A stretch of 64,000 bases of DNA from Ahrensia kielensis DSM 5890 (GTDB lineage Bacteria > Pseudomonadota > Alphaproteobacteria > Rhizobiales > Rhizobiaceae): NCBI RefSeq assembly GCF_000374465.1, contig NZ_KB894533.1:1-64000 (forward strand), written 5' to 3'. Position numbers and translations under genes: made by a program. Position 1 is the stretch's first letter. Every line of letters begins with the position of its first letter. This document shows, one piece after another, positions 17,781 to 28,700 of the stretch. The notes under the pieces were generated by a model. That model searched no databases. It saw only the letters and a program-made list of their open reading frames with translations, and was not told the DNA's origin.

Positions 17781-17992
17781 TGCGTGGCCTGTCCTTGGAT
17801 ATTTTTAGCTGTATCCGCGGATATATTAGCTCAATAAACACCATGCTTTTTGTTGCGCTAGGCGTAGCAAAAGCACGTTATGGAATCATAAATTTGCGCG
17901 TTTTGAAGCGTGTCTTGCTCAAGAGATTTAAAATATCATCAAGAGCGCCCTAAGGAATTCATTATCATTTTAATGAAAGGACAGATGCGGTT

Positions 17993-18217
17993 TTAAAAGT
18001 CGACTGCGATGCCTTTGACTTCCCAATCACCAAACCGTGCAGGATCTTCACCGCCGCGCCCGCCAATTTCTGCGGCGCGTTTTGCTTTGTCTTCTTCCAT
18101 TTGGATGCGGCGCTCTTCGGCTTCTTTTAATGCGCGCTGCGCTGGCGCAGGTAGCTCATCGAAGCTGCGTGATGGCTGGCTTTGGGTTTGCTCGTTGTCG
18201 CTCATTTTATCTACCAT
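17993..18217 (-). CDS. DUF1674 protein, succinate dehydrogenase assembly factor 4-like
   Basis: This 74-residue protein ends [23 protein letters not shown]-type sequence, the hallmark of DUF1674/SDHAF4. In eukaryotes this family (Sdh8/SDHAF4) protects flavinylated SdhA during complex II assembly; the bacterial role is inferred from that. The N-terminal half is charged and probably disordered, with an [11 protein letters not shown] helix. An ATG at 18205 is an alternative start. It is divergent from htpX, with its start only 79 bases away, so the promoters lie back to back. Confidence 0.85.
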   Translation of the reverse strand: MVDKMSDNEQTQSQPSRSFDELPAPAQRALKEAEERRIQMEEDKAKRAAEIGGRGGEDPARFGDWEVKGIAVDF

Positions 18218-18295
18218 TGGAAATTTAGTCTTTATGATACCATATATGGGAAGAAATATAGTCAGGTCTATAACAGATTGGATGCGGATAAGCCG

Positions 18296-19324
18296 ATGAA
18301 TTTAGTCAAAACAGCAATGCTCATCTCTTTTATGACGGCGCTCTTTATGGGTGTCGGCTATATGGTTGGGGGAACTGGGGGCATGATGATTGCCTTTATG
18401 ATTGCGCTCGCCATGAATGCCTTTTCCTATTGGAATTCTGATAAGATGGTTTTGCGAATGCATAATGCAAAGCAAGTCAACGCGAAATCGGCACCTGAAT
18501 ATTATGGTATGATTGAAGACCTTTCTGCTAATGCGGGCCTACCGATGCCGCGTGTTTATGTGATCAATGAAGATCAACCGAACGCCTTTGCAACGGGGCG
18601 TAACCCTGAAAATGCGGCTGTTGCGGCGACAACAGGGCTGTTAAATATGCTAACGCCAGAAGAAGTTGCAGGTGTTATGGCGCATGAATTAGCCCATGTT
18701 CAAAACCGCGATACGCTCATCATGACGATTACAGCGACTTTGGCTGGTGCCATTTCAATGCTTGGTAATTTTGCGCTGTTTTTTGGTGGCCGCAATAATA
18801 ATAGTCCATTCGGGTTTATTGGCGTGGTGGCCGCGATGACTGTTGCGCCATTTGCTGCGATGATTGTTCAAATGGCGATCAGTCGAACACGTGAATATTC
18901 CGCAGACAAGCGCGGCGCAGAAATTTGTGGCCGTCCTGAATGGCTAGCAAGCGCGTTGGTCAAAATTGCTGGCGCATCGGGCCGCAGCGTTAATATTACT
19001 GCTGAGCGCAATCCGGCAACGGCACATATGTTCATTATCAATCCGCTGAATGGTTCTGGCGCTGATAGCCTGTTTTCGACCCATCCGGACACACAAAACC
19101 GCGTGAATGCCTTGATGGCGATGGCTGAGGAATTTAGCAGCCAAGCACATGAAACATCACAGCCACCATTGGCACGCCGTGAGAGTTCGGTTACAGAGTT
19201 GCCTTCGGCCAAAATTGAGCGCAAACGCGGCTCGTCCGGTATTCCAAATACTGGTGGCAATCATGAAAAGTCTTCAACCTCAAAGCCGCTGCCTTGGGGG
19301 CGCGGCGAGGAAAATGACCGGTGA
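18296..19324 (+). CDS. htpX: Membrane metalloprotease HtpX
   Basis: HtpX is an M48 zinc protease of the inner membrane that degrades misfolded membrane proteins. The ATG at 18296 gives [13 protein letters not shown], the family start, and 342 residues. Two N-terminal membrane helices (~8-45) are followed by [13 protein letters not shown] (zinc HEXXH at about residues 130-134), two more membrane helices, and the third ligand region [11 protein letters not shown]. The C-terminal ~50 residues are a polar tail typical of rhizobial HtpX. The stop overlaps the rsmB start by four bases (GTGA), so they form an operon. Confidence 0.95.
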   Translation: MNLVKTAMLISFMTALFMGVGYMVGGTGGMMIAFMIALAMNAFSYWNSDKMVLRMHNAKQVNAKSAPEYYGMIEDLSANAGLPMPRVYVINEDQPNAFATGRNPENAAVAATTGLLNMLTPEEVAGVMAHELAHVQNRDTLIMTITATLAGAISMLGNFALFFGGRNNNSPFGFIGVVAAMTVAPFAAMIVQMAISRTREYSADKRGAEICGRPEWLASALVKIAGASGRSVNITAERNPATAHMFIINPLNGSGADSLFSTHPDTQNRVNALMAMAEEFSSQAHETSQPPLARRESSVTELPSAKIERKRGSSGIPNTGGNHEKSSTSKPLPWGRGEENDR

Positions 19325-20754
19325 ACGACCAAAAATCGAAACGTGACGAAGTACGCGCCCGCAACAAAAAGGCGCGTGCTCCCCATCAAGCTGAAACAAA
19401 GTACAGCGATGATGGGGCTAATAAGCCCGGACTTGCAACGCGGCGCACCGCGCACCGTTTGCTTGGCGCGATCATAGAGACCAATACATCTTTTGATGCG
19501 CTGACCGATGATGCTCATGGTCATCCGCATTATCTGGCCTTAGATCGGCGCGACCGTGCGCTTTTACGCGCCATATTGATGGTGGCATTGCGTTTTCGTG
19601 CCGAGCTTAGTGATGTGCTGGACAGTTTTATCGACAAGCCATTACCGGCAGGTGCAACCGCTTTGCAGACTGTGCTTCATGTCGCATTGGCGCAGATTTT
19701 GTTTCTCGATGTACCCGATCATAGCGCTGTTGATCTGGCGGTTGAATCGGCAAACCGTGATCCGCGTTTGAAGCGTTTTGCTTCGCTCGTGAATGCGGTC
19801 ACGCGCCGCGCTGTGCGCTCTAAGCAAAAAGTACTCGATAAAATAGCGCAGGCAACACCGCGTTCATCGCCGTGGTTTTCTGAGCGGCTGATCGAGATTT
19901 ATGGCGCGGAAAAAGCAGCTGAAATTGAAGCAATGCATCGCGTTGAAGCGCCGCTCGATTTTACGTTAAAGAATGCGGAAGAAGCAGAAAAATGGGCAGA
20001 AGCGCTTGAGGCGGAACTATTGCCGTTTGGTACATTGCGCCGCCCGCACGGCGATGCTGATATTACGCAACTTGCCGGTTTTGATGAAGGTGCTTGGTGG
20101 GTGCAAGATGCCGCCGCCGCACTGCCTGCAAAATTGTTTGGCGATCTGAACGGAAAGCGGGCGCTTGATTTATGCGCGGCACCGGGCGGGAAAACCGCGC
20201 AGCTTGCAGCGACTGGCGCTAAAGTTACCGCGCTTGATATGTCTGCCAATCGCTTGAAACGCTTGGACGAGAATTTGGCGCGGCTTGGGCTAAATGAGAA
20301 TTGTAAAACGGTTGTGTCTAGCCTGTTTGATTTTGCGCCGGAAGAATTATTCGACGCTGTTCTGCTTGATGCACCTTGTTCGTCAACCGGTACGGTGCGC
20401 CGTCATCCCGATGTGCCCTGGACGAAAACACCTGAAGATATTACAAAGCTTGCTGAACTTCAGGCGCGGATGCTCACCAAGGCTGCGCAGTTTGTTGCGC
20501 CCGATGGTGTGCTGATCTTTTCGAATTGTTCGCTTGATCCACTGGAAGGCGAAGATGTGGCGCGCGTGTTCGCAGATGCTGATAATGGCTTTGATGTTGT
20601 GTCCGTTGAGGCCGCCGCCATTAAAGGTTTAGAGGCCTGTTTAACGCCGGAAGGTTTCGTGCGCACGACACCTGCTGACTTTAACCGCGAAGGGGATATC
20701 GATGGTTCAGGTCTCGATGGATTTTTTGCCGCTGTATTTAAACGCCGTGGATGA
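19321..20754 (+). CDS. rsmB: 16S rRNA m5C methyltransferase RsmB-like
   Basis: This 477-residue RsmB/NOP protein methylates a cytosine of 16S rRNA. It has an N-terminal NusB-like RNA-binding domain (~45-165, [15 protein letters not shown]...), then the SAM-binding domain with [14 protein letters not shown] (motif I), [20 protein letters not shown] (motif IV with catalytic Cys), and [14 protein letters not shown] (second Cys). Its GTG start overlaps htpX. Gene order htpX-rsmB-heparinase-purH is conserved in rhizobia. Confidence 0.93.
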   Translation: MNDQKSKRDEVRARNKKARAPHQAETKYSDDGANKPGLATRRTAHRLLGAIIETNTSFDALTDDAHGHPHYLALDRRDRALLRAILMVALRFRAELSDVLDSFIDKPLPAGATALQTVLHVALAQILFLDVPDHSAVDLAVESANRDPRLKRFASLVNAVTRRAVRSKQKVLDKIAQATPRSSPWFSERLIEIYGAEKAAEIEAMHRVEAPLDFTLKNAEEAEKWAEALEAELLPFGTLRRPHGDADITQLAGFDEGAWWVQDAAAALPAKLFGDLNGKRALDLCAAPGGKTAQLAATGAKVTALDMSANRLKRLDENLARLGLNENCKTVVSSLFDFAPEELFDAVLLDAPCSSTGTVRRHPDVPWTKTPEDITKLAELQARMLTKAAQFVAPDGVLIFSNCSLDPLEGEDVARVFADADNGFDVVSVEAAAIKGLEACLTPEGFVRTTPADFNREGDIDGSGLDGFFAAVFKRRG

Positions 20755-20823
20755 ATTTCGCACGCGTAACAATTTGGCTTTATATTAAACTCATCATCGT
20801 CTAGCCTCACTGTGGGAAGAGTG

Positions 20824-22524
20824 ATGGGGGCGAAGTTTTTGAGTAGCCTATCGAATATTATGAAACCAGATTATCTGCGTGTCGGCGCAGAACTTGTGCT
20901 GGAACGGATTAATAGCCGTTTGCAGATCGGTCCCCTATGGTGGTTTCGTTTTATTGGCCGCACATCAGAGCGCCTGCTTTTCACACCATCTTGCATTCGC
21001 CCTTCTGACCCGCTTGTTGCGCGGGATATTTATCAGGGGCGTTTTACGTTTTCTGGACGCACGGTTGAAACGGGCGCAACCTCTGTTTTTGATGTTGAGG
21101 CGCCGTCACCTGCTTGGGAAAACGGTCTGCATAGCTTCCGTTGGCTCAGGCACTTGAGTGCGGCTGATACCGAGCTTGCTTCAGAAAATGCACGGGCTTT
21201 AATTGATGGATGGCTTAGCGGGCCGGGCAAACGCATTATCGGTGTTTCGTGGGAAGCTGATATTTGTGCGGCTCGGCTGATTGCATGGCTGCAACATGCG
21301 CCGTTTATTTTGCGTAATAGTGAGCACTCATTTTACCGTAGGTTTTTAGCCTCGATCAATAAGCAAATGCGCTATTTGCGGGCTTTTGCGCGCGGATGCC
21401 AAGACGATCTTAAATTGTTGAAAGTGCGGATCGCACTGGCGATGTGCTCACTCGTACTGACAAGCCATGATAAAACGCGCACACGGGCGGCGCGTAATTT
21501 AGAATATCAACTCAAGCGGCAGATCTACACCGATGGTGGGCATGTCTCACGCAATCCTGATGCCATTGCCGATATTCTTTGTGAGCTATTGCCGCTTTCG
21601 CAGCTTTATATTGCGGCTTCAAAGCCTGTACCATCAGAGCTTCTACGTGCGATTGATCGGCTGTTCCCGATGCTCCGCTTCTTTCGCCATGCTGATGGCA
21701 GTATCGCGCAATTTCATGGGGCTGGAATTGGTGATGCAGATATTTCGGCTGCGGTGCTTCGCCATGATGTAACCAATGGCCAGCCCAACGGCATTGCCAA
21801 TCAAAGTGGTTATCAAAAGCTGGTGGAAAATGATGCTGTTGTTATTGCAGATATTGGCCGTCCGGTCGCGGGTTATAATGGTGTTAAAACGCATGCCAGC
21901 ACGCTGGCATTTGAATTTTCAAGTGGCCGCAACCGGTTGATTGTCAACGCCGGTGTAGATCGTTTGTGCCGTGATGTTTATGATGCTCCGGCACGCGCAA
22001 CAGCTGCTCATTCAGCGCTTGTTCTTGATGATAAGTCTTCTGCTCAATTTGCTGTCTTTAGTTCCGGTAGGCGGCGACATACGCGGCTTTTACGCGGCCC
22101 GACGGTTGTGGAAACGCAGCCTTGGAAAACCGATAATGGCGAAGGCTTCAGTGCACGTCATAATGGTTATCTGCCCACATCAGGCCTGTGGCATGAGCGC
22201 GGTGTTTTGCTTGCTCATTCAGGAAGGCGCCTTGATGGTTATGACAGACTGACGCCTGAAAGCGCTATTCACAAGACAAGCCATAAGGCTGATATCCGGT
22301 TTCATCTTCATCCTTCGATACAGGTTGCTGAAGTTGGTGACTATTTGCAAATTAAAACGGATCGCGGTGAGGTTTGGCAATTTAGCGCTATTAATCAAAA
22401 GCCGATGATTGAGCAGAGCATTTTTCTCGCCGGTATTAGCGGGCCGATTTATAATTGGCAGATTGTTATCTCGTTTGAATATCCCGACGTTGATAGCGTG
22501 AAGTGGCGCTTTGAACGTATTTGA
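20824..22524 (+). CDS. Heparinase II/III family protein
   Basis: This 566-residue protein has an N-terminal alpha-helical toroid (DIYQGRFTFSGRTVETG, FRWLRHLSAADTELASENAR, SWEADICAARLIAWLQ) and a C-terminal beta-sandwich with VIADIGRPVAGYNGVKTHASTL-type sequence and HSALVLDD, as in the heparinase II/III domain. The members found between rsmB and purH in rhizobia have no demonstrated substrate, and no signal peptide is evident here, which is unusual for a polysaccharide lyase. The ATG at 20824 has GGAAGAG close upstream; a GTG at 20812 is possible. Confidence 0.85.
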   Translation: MGAKFLSSLSNIMKPDYLRVGAELVLERINSRLQIGPLWWFRFIGRTSERLLFTPSCIRPSDPLVARDIYQGRFTFSGRTVETGATSVFDVEAPSPAWENGLHSFRWLRHLSAADTELASENARALIDGWLSGPGKRIIGVSWEADICAARLIAWLQHAPFILRNSEHSFYRRFLASINKQMRYLRAFARGCQDDLKLLKVRIALAMCSLVLTSHDKTRTRAARNLEYQLKRQIYTDGGHVSRNPDAIADILCELLPLSQLYIAASKPVPSELLRAIDRLFPMLRFFRHADGSIAQFHGAGIGDADISAAVLRHDVTNGQPNGIANQSGYQKLVENDAVVIADIGRPVAGYNGVKTHASTLAFEFSSGRNRLIVNAGVDRLCRDVYDAPARATAAHSALVLDDKSSAQFAVFSSGRRRHTRLLRGPTVVETQPWKTDNGEGFSARHNGYLPTSGLWHERGVLLAHSGRRLDGYDRLTPESAIHKTSHKADIRFHLHPSIQVAEVGDYLQIKTDRGEVWQFSAINQKPMIEQSIFLAGISGPIYNWQIVISFEYPDVDSVKWRFERI

Positions 22525-22635
22525 TAAAAATCTGTGGCTTTTTGCCTGATTCACGTGGCGGCATGGTCAATATGCCAAGCTAATGCTATGGGGCGGTAAA
22601 TCCTCTCCATTCTCGCTTCAAGCAGGCAATTTATC

Positions 22636-24252
22636 ATGGCAATAGCTTCCAAAAAAATTACTCCGCCGGACCGCGTTGAGGTTAAACGCGCGCTTCTATC
22701 CGTCTCCGACAAAACTGGGTTGGTCGACTTCGCAAAAGCACTCGTCGGTCATGGGATTGAATTGGTTTCAACGGGCGGCACGCGCAAAGCGATTGCTGAT
22801 GCGGGTCTTCCTGTTCTTGATATTAGTGAAGTAACGGGCTTTCCTGAAATCATGGACGGGCGCGTTAAAACATTGCATCCATCGGTGCATGGTGGATTGC
22901 TCGCTGTACGCAACGACCCTGAGCATGTTGCGGCGATGCAAGAGCACAATATTGTTGGCATTGATCTGGTTGTGGTCAATCTTTACCCATTTGAAGAAGT
23001 TGTCGCACGCGGTGAAGATGAAGCAACGACAATTGAAAATATCGACATTGGTGGGCCAGCAATGGTGCGCGCCTCTGCGAAAAACCATGGTCATGTTGCT
23101 ATCGTAACGGACGCTGGTGATTATGATGAAGTTCTGGCAGCGTTGAACGAAAATGGCGGCGCAACGAACCTTGCCTTGCGCAAGCAATTGGCTTTACGTG
23201 CGTTCCGCCGTACTGCCAGCTATGATGCGATGATTGCAAACTGGATGGTTGGCGCGATCGATGATGAAGGTTTTGGCCGTCATGATGCGATCGGTGGCAC
23301 ATTGGCGCTATCCATGCGCTATGGCGAGAACCCGCATCAAAATGCATCGCTTTATCTAACAGGCGATAAGCGCCCCGGTGCTGCGACAGCCAAACTTATT
23401 CAGGGCAAGGCGCTCTCTTACAATAATATCAATGATACGGATGCTGCATTTGAACTTGTTAGCGAGTTTGCAACGGACAAACCTGCCGTTGCGATTATCA
23501 AACACGCTAATCCGTGCGGTGTGGCAACGGGCGATACCATTAGCCAAGCCTATGCGCGCGCGTTTGACTGTGACCGCACGTCGGCCTTTGGCGGTATTGT
23601 TGCCTTGAACCAGACGCTTGATGCTGAATCAGCCGAAGCGATTTTGGGTGTGTTTACAGAAGTTGTTATTGCGCCTTCTATTTCAGATGAAGCACGCAAA
23701 CTCTTTGAGAAGAAGCCGAATATCCGCTTGCTCGAAACAGGTATGTTGGCCGACCCAAGAGCGGCTGGGTTTACGCTTAAAACAATTGCTGGCGGCTACC
23801 TTAAGCAGAACCGCGATGCAGCTGTGGTTGATGATATGGATTTGCGCTGTGTGACCAAGCGCGAACCAACACCGCAGGAAATGGCAGACCTTATTTTCGC
23901 ATTCCGCGTTGCCAAACATGTGAAATCCAACGCCATTGTTTATGCGCGTGATGGGGCAACGGTTGGTATTGGGGCAGGGCAGATGAGCCGTGTTGACTCC
24001 AGCCGTATCGCTGCACGCAAAGCTGTTGATGCGGCCGAAGCAATGGGCATTGATGAGCCAATGACGAAGGGCTCTGCGGTTGCTTCTGATGCGTTCTTCC
24101 CGTTTGCTGATGGTCTTCTTGCTGCTGCTTCTGCGGGGGCAACTTGCGTCATTCAGCCGGGCGGTTCAATGCGTGATGATGACGTTATTGCAGCTGCCGA
24201 TGAGCACAATATTGCAATGATCATGACAGGCAACCGTCACTTCAGGCACTAA
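22636..24252 (+). CDS. purH: Bifunctional AICAR transformylase/IMP cyclohydrolase PurH
   Basis: PurH catalyses the last two steps of IMP synthesis. The N-terminal MGS-like cyclohydrolase domain ([47 protein letters not shown]) and the C-terminal transformylase domain ([33 protein letters not shown], the closing NRHFRH) are complete at 538 residues. It ends at a long terminator that overlaps the end of the convergent transporter gene. Confidence 0.97.
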   Translation: MAIASKKITPPDRVEVKRALLSVSDKTGLVDFAKALVGHGIELVSTGGTRKAIADAGLPVLDISEVTGFPEIMDGRVKTLHPSVHGGLLAVRNDPEHVAAMQEHNIVGIDLVVVNLYPFEEVVARGEDEATTIENIDIGGPAMVRASAKNHGHVAIVTDAGDYDEVLAALNENGGATNLALRKQLALRAFRRTASYDAMIANWMVGAIDDEGFGRHDAIGGTLALSMRYGENPHQNASLYLTGDKRPGAATAKLIQGKALSYNNINDTDAAFELVSEFATDKPAVAIIKHANPCGVATGDTISQAYARAFDCDRTSAFGGIVALNQTLDAESAEAILGVFTEVVIAPSISDEARKLFEKKPNIRLLETGMLADPRAAGFTLKTIAGGYLKQNRDAAVVDDMDLRCVTKREPTPQEMADLIFAFRVAKHVKSNAIVYARDGATVGIGAGQMSRVDSSRIAARKAVDAAEAMGIDEPMTKGSAVASDAFFPFADGLLAAASAGATCVIQPGGSMRDDDVIAAADEHNIAMIMTGNRHFRH

Positions 24253-24264
24253 GCTTTTATTTTT

Positions 24265-24313
24265 GAAGCGCCCTTTGTCTGCGCGTTGCAGGTTCAGGGC
24301 GCTTCTTTTTTTT
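24265..24313. terminator. Terminator between purH and the UMF1 transporter gene
   Basis: GAAGCGCCCT (24265-24274) pairs with AGGGCGCTTC (24296-24305) around a 21-base loop, followed by eight T on the plus strand. The T-run reaches the stop codon of the convergent transporter gene. Confidence 0.85.
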
Positions 24314-25727
24314 AGCGCATACGGCGCGCGACATAGTTCGGTTTATTGGCAGGATATGGCGTGCTATAAAGGACTGCACTTCCGGCCACCAAAAAGATGA
24401 TAATCATTGCCATGCCAATGCGCGGCGAATTTGTGATGTCGGTTACAATGGCAACAGCAAGCGGTGCAGCAAAGCTGGTGGCTCGTCCTGCAAGCGCATA
24501 AATTCCGAAATAACGCCCTGCATCTTCTGGCTCCACACTGCGTGCCATATAGGAACGCGATGATGCTTGTACTGGCCCAAAGGCAACGCCGATCAAAAGG
24601 CCGAATACAAGATAGGCTTTTTCCGCTGCTGTCGCGAATAGGCCGCCTGGATCATCGGTAGAAAATTGTAGCAAACCAAACAGGGTGAAGCCTGGCCCGG
24701 TGGATACAATGCCGATGGTCGCAATGATGAGGCAGATGATTGACAGTTGCACGATCGCTTTCGAGCCAAAGCGGCTGTCCATACGGCCAGCAACAAGGCA
24801 GCCGGCAATTGCAACGATGTTTAAGATAATGCCGAAGATACCAATCTCGGTAATCGACCATTGAAACATTGCAGCAGCAAAAGCGCCGCCCAGTGCAAGT
24901 AAAGCGTTTACACCGTCTTGATAAATCATACGTGCGATCAAAAAGCGCAAGAGGCCAGCCTTTTGACGCACTTCTTTAAGCGTTGCTTTTAAATCTTTAA
25001 GGCCAAGCCGCACGGCTTGGGCCATCGGTTTTCCGGCAGTTTTTGCTGAATCGGGCGTGAAGAAAAACATTGGCAAAATGAAGATAAAATACCAGATCGC
25101 GGAGATTGGCCCTGCTGCACGGGCGTCTTCGCCAAGTGCTGGATCAATGCCAAATAGCGGCGTCATACCGATAAGCGTTTTGCCCGTTATATCATCGCCT
25201 GCAAGACCTAGAATGATGAAGATCAAAACGATCATGCCGCCAGCATATCCCAGCCCCCACGCAATGTTGGAGACTTTGCCCACATCTTTGGACGGGATAA
25301 GGCGCGGCATCATTGAATCGTTGAACACCGTTGAAAATTCGGCTGCCACCGATGCCAATGTGAAGGCCGCAACCACCCATACAAGGCTGGAGCCGGGTGC
25401 TGCCCACCACAGGGTGAAGAGCATGGCTATTTTTACCGCAGCAAAGGCAGCAATCCAAGGTTTTCGTGGGCCGGTTTGATCCGCGATAGATCCAAGAATG
25501 GGCGATAATATCGCAATGATAAAACCGCCTGCTGCTATGCCATATCCCCATGCGGCTTGTCCTGCCGCTGGGTCTGCAGCCATTTTTGAGACGAAGTAAG
25601 GCCCAAAAATGAAGGTTGTGACAACTGTGAAAAACGGCTGTGCTGCCCAATCAAAAAACATCCATCCCCAGATGCCTCTTTTTTGCGTTGCGGGTTTTTC
25701 TGAGGCATCCAGATTGGTATCGGTCAT
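24312..25727 (-). CDS. MFS transporter of the UMF1 (Atg22-like) family
   Basis: This 471-residue protein starts with a polar tail and then GIWGWMFFDWAAQPFFTVVTTFIFGPYF, the UMF1/Atg22 signature (W-DWA-Q). Twelve hydrophobic segments and the loop GSIADQTGPRKPWI (MFS motif A) follow. Atg22 effluxes amino acids from the yeast vacuole; bacterial members such as YxiO are uncharacterised, so the substrate is open. Its start lies ten bases after the gdh stop on the same strand, so it is probably co-transcribed with NAD-glutamate dehydrogenase. That context weakly suggests amino-acid transport. Confidence 0.85.
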   Translation of the reverse strand: MTDTNLDASEKPATQKRGIWGWMFFDWAAQPFFTVVTTFIFGPYFVSKMAADPAAGQAAWGYGIAAGGFIIAILSPILGSIADQTGPRKPWIAAFAAVKIAMLFTLWWAAPGSSLVWVVAAFTLASVAAEFSTVFNDSMMPRLIPSKDVGKVSNIAWGLGYAGGMIVLIFIILGLAGDDITGKTLIGMTPLFGIDPALGEDARAAGPISAIWYFIFILPMFFFTPDSAKTAGKPMAQAVRLGLKDLKATLKEVRQKAGLLRFLIARMIYQDGVNALLALGGAFAAAMFQWSITEIGIFGIILNIVAIAGCLVAGRMDSRFGSKAIVQLSIICLIIATIGIVSTGPGFTLFGLLQFSTDDPGGLFATAAEKAYLVFGLLIGVAFGPVQASSRSYMARSVEPEDAGRYFGIYALAGRATSFAAPLAVAIVTDITNSPRIGMAMIIIFLVAGSAVLYSTPYPANKPNYVARRMR

Positions 25728-25737
25728 TTTTTATCCG

Positions 25738-28700
25738 TTAGCTGACAAGATCAGTCAATAAGCCCGCTGCTACTGTTAGCCGCGAGACTGTCAAATCTGA
25801 TTTGTCTGTTAGGTCAGAAATTCGCTCTTGCACGCGCAATATACGCACTTCATTGGCAGCATGCCAAGCTTCAACAGCTGCTGTCGCTTCGAGCGTATTG
25901 TTCGAAAGAGCAGAGATTGTAATAGCGTTGCGTGCTGTATGAATTGTGTCGAGCGCACGTTGCTGGGCTAGCCCATCAAAGTAGTCTCCCGTTTCCAAAA
26001 GATTTGCAAGATGCTCCAACCTGCCAATTTTAAAGGTGTTGGAGACAGCAAAGAGAGCCTGTGCAACATCCAGTACATCGCGGTTCGTTGCATCCATGAT
26101 TGCAGCCATGTCTGGTGCCATTGTCAAAATCGGCAGAAGAGCAAGGCGTTTGGCATGTGTGTCGCTGAGGCCGCAGCCTTTGAATGTTTGATGACGCTCT
26201 TTTGCCCAATCGTTCAAATATTGCGGTATGATAGACATGAGCTTACCTTCAAGCACATCGCGAATGGCGGAAAGCCGTGCCACATGATCTGCAATCGCAA
26301 GATCATCATTGACGGTTTTAATGAAACCGCTAATCGCTGTGCGCTGCGAGTCTGACAGGTCTTTATAAAGCGAGAGCTGTTCACTGCCGCTCACCTTGCC
26401 ATCAAGTGCATCAATTGCCGCGTTTAACTGCGGTAAATTATAGGCATCGCGGGTGATGACATGTGCCCGCACAATCGTCGATGGCAGAACGCCGGTTGCA
26501 TCTTCAAAGCGGCTAATAACTGACGGGCCTCCTTTGTTGACAACTTCATTGGCCAAAACTGTGCCGATGATCTCACGCCGCAGGCGGTGTGTTCTGATGT
26601 TATCTGCAAAATCCTTTTGCATTTTCTTTGGGAAATAACTCATCAGATATTTTTCAAGATATGGATCATCTGGAACATCTGAAGCAACAAGATCATCAAG
26701 AAGCACAATCTTTGCATAAGACAGAAGAACGCCGATTTCTGAGCGTGTAAGGCCCGTTCCATCGATCAGGCGTTGTGCCAGTTCTTCATCATTGGGCAGG
26801 TCTTCAACTTCGCGGTCAAGAAGGTCGCGATCTTCCAGCGATTCCATGAGGCGTTTTTGAACGGAAAGCATCGATGCGCCGCGTTCATGTGTTCGGCTAA
26901 TCGTTAGCGTTTGTTCGTAGTTATTCTCCAGCACCAAATCAGCAACATTCTCGGTCATTGATTCCAGTAGCTTGTTGCGCTTTTCACGCGGCAAGCTGCC
27001 ATCACGCATGGAAGGCGCAAATGCAATTTTGATGTTCACTTCGACGTCAGAAGAGTTCACGCCGGCCGAGTTGTCGATGGCGTCTGAGTTACAGCGCCCA
27101 CCCAGCAAGCCGTATTCGATACGCGCTGGCTGTGTGACGCCAAGGTTTGCGCCTTCGCCAAGGACTTTTGCACGTACATCTTTTGCTGCTACGCGGATAG
27201 GATCGTTTGCTTTATCGCCAACTTCTGAATTGCTTTCATGGCTTGCGCGAATATAGGTGCCGATGCCGCCGAACCAGAAGAGTTCAACTTCTGCCTTCAA
27301 TATGGCTGTCAAAATCTCTGTTGGTGATGCTTTGGTTTTATCAAGGCCAATGGCATCAGCTGCCGCCTTAGACAGTGTGATGATTTTTTGGCTGCGCGGG
27401 AATATGCCGCCGCCTTTGGATAGTTTTTTTGTATCATAATCCTGCCAGCTGCTGCGGCCCAAATTAAAGATACGCTCACGTTCCTTGAACGATGATGCAG
27501 GGTCTGGATCTGGATCAATAAAGATATCGCGGTGATCGAACGCAGCGATCAGTTTGATCTGTTTTGACAAGAGCATGCCATTGCCAAAAACATCGCCTGA
27601 CATGTCGCCAACACCGGCAACAGTGAACGGCTCTTCTTGGATGTCTTTATCCATTTCGCGGAAGTGACGTTTAACCGCCTCCCATGCACCGCGTGCTGTA
27701 ATGCCCATTTTTTTATGGTCATAGCCAGCAGAACCGCCAGATGCAAAAGCATCATCCAGCCAGAAATCATGGCCTTGAGAAATGCCGTTTGCTGTATCGG
27801 AGAATGAAGCAGTTCCCTTATCGGCCGCAACAACAAGATAAGGGTCATCGCCATCATGGCGCACGGTGCGCAATGGTGGAATTACAGTGTCGCCGTCGAG
27901 ATTGTCTGTAAGTGACAATAGCGACGAAATAAATGTCATATAGGCAGAACGACCTGCCTCATAAATCTCATCGCGTGATCCGTTCTTTGGCAAGCGCATT
28001 GGATAAAACGCGCCTTTTGAGCCGACCGGAACAATCACAGCGTTTTTAACTTGCTGTGCTTTGACCAAGCCGAGCACTTCTGTTCGATAATCTTCCGAGC
28101 GATCAGACCAACGAAGGCCACCGCGTGCGATTGGTCCAAAGCGTAAATGCAGACCTTCAACATCTGGCGCAAACACATATATTTCGCGGTAAGGCTTTGG
28201 TGCTGGAATGCCATCGATCTGGTGTGGATCAAATTTATAAGCAATGTTTCGCTTTGGCTGGCCATTTTCATCGTGTTGAAAATAACTCGTTCGCAATGTT
28301 GCTTCAATAAGGTTGAGGAAGCGCCGAATAACCCGGTCCTCATCAATGTTTGGCACTTCGGAAAGGCTATCGCTGATCGCAGCTTTGATATGTTTTTGCG
28401 TAACGTTTGTGTCTTCTTCAGGATCGGCCGCACGATCAGGATTGAATCTAGCGTCAAACAAATCGAAGAGTTGGCGTGCGATATGGCTGTGTTTTATGAG
28501 CGTCGATGCCAAATAATCTTGGCTAAATGCGATGCCTGCTTGTTTGAGGTAACGACCATAAGCGCGTAGAGCAGTTACCTGCCGCGCATTGAAGCCTGTT
28601 GAAAGAACAAGACCGTTGTAACGGTCGTTCTCATTGGCACCTGACCAAACAGAGACAAAGCTCTCTTCGTAAAGAGCGCCGCAATCTTCCATTGGCACGA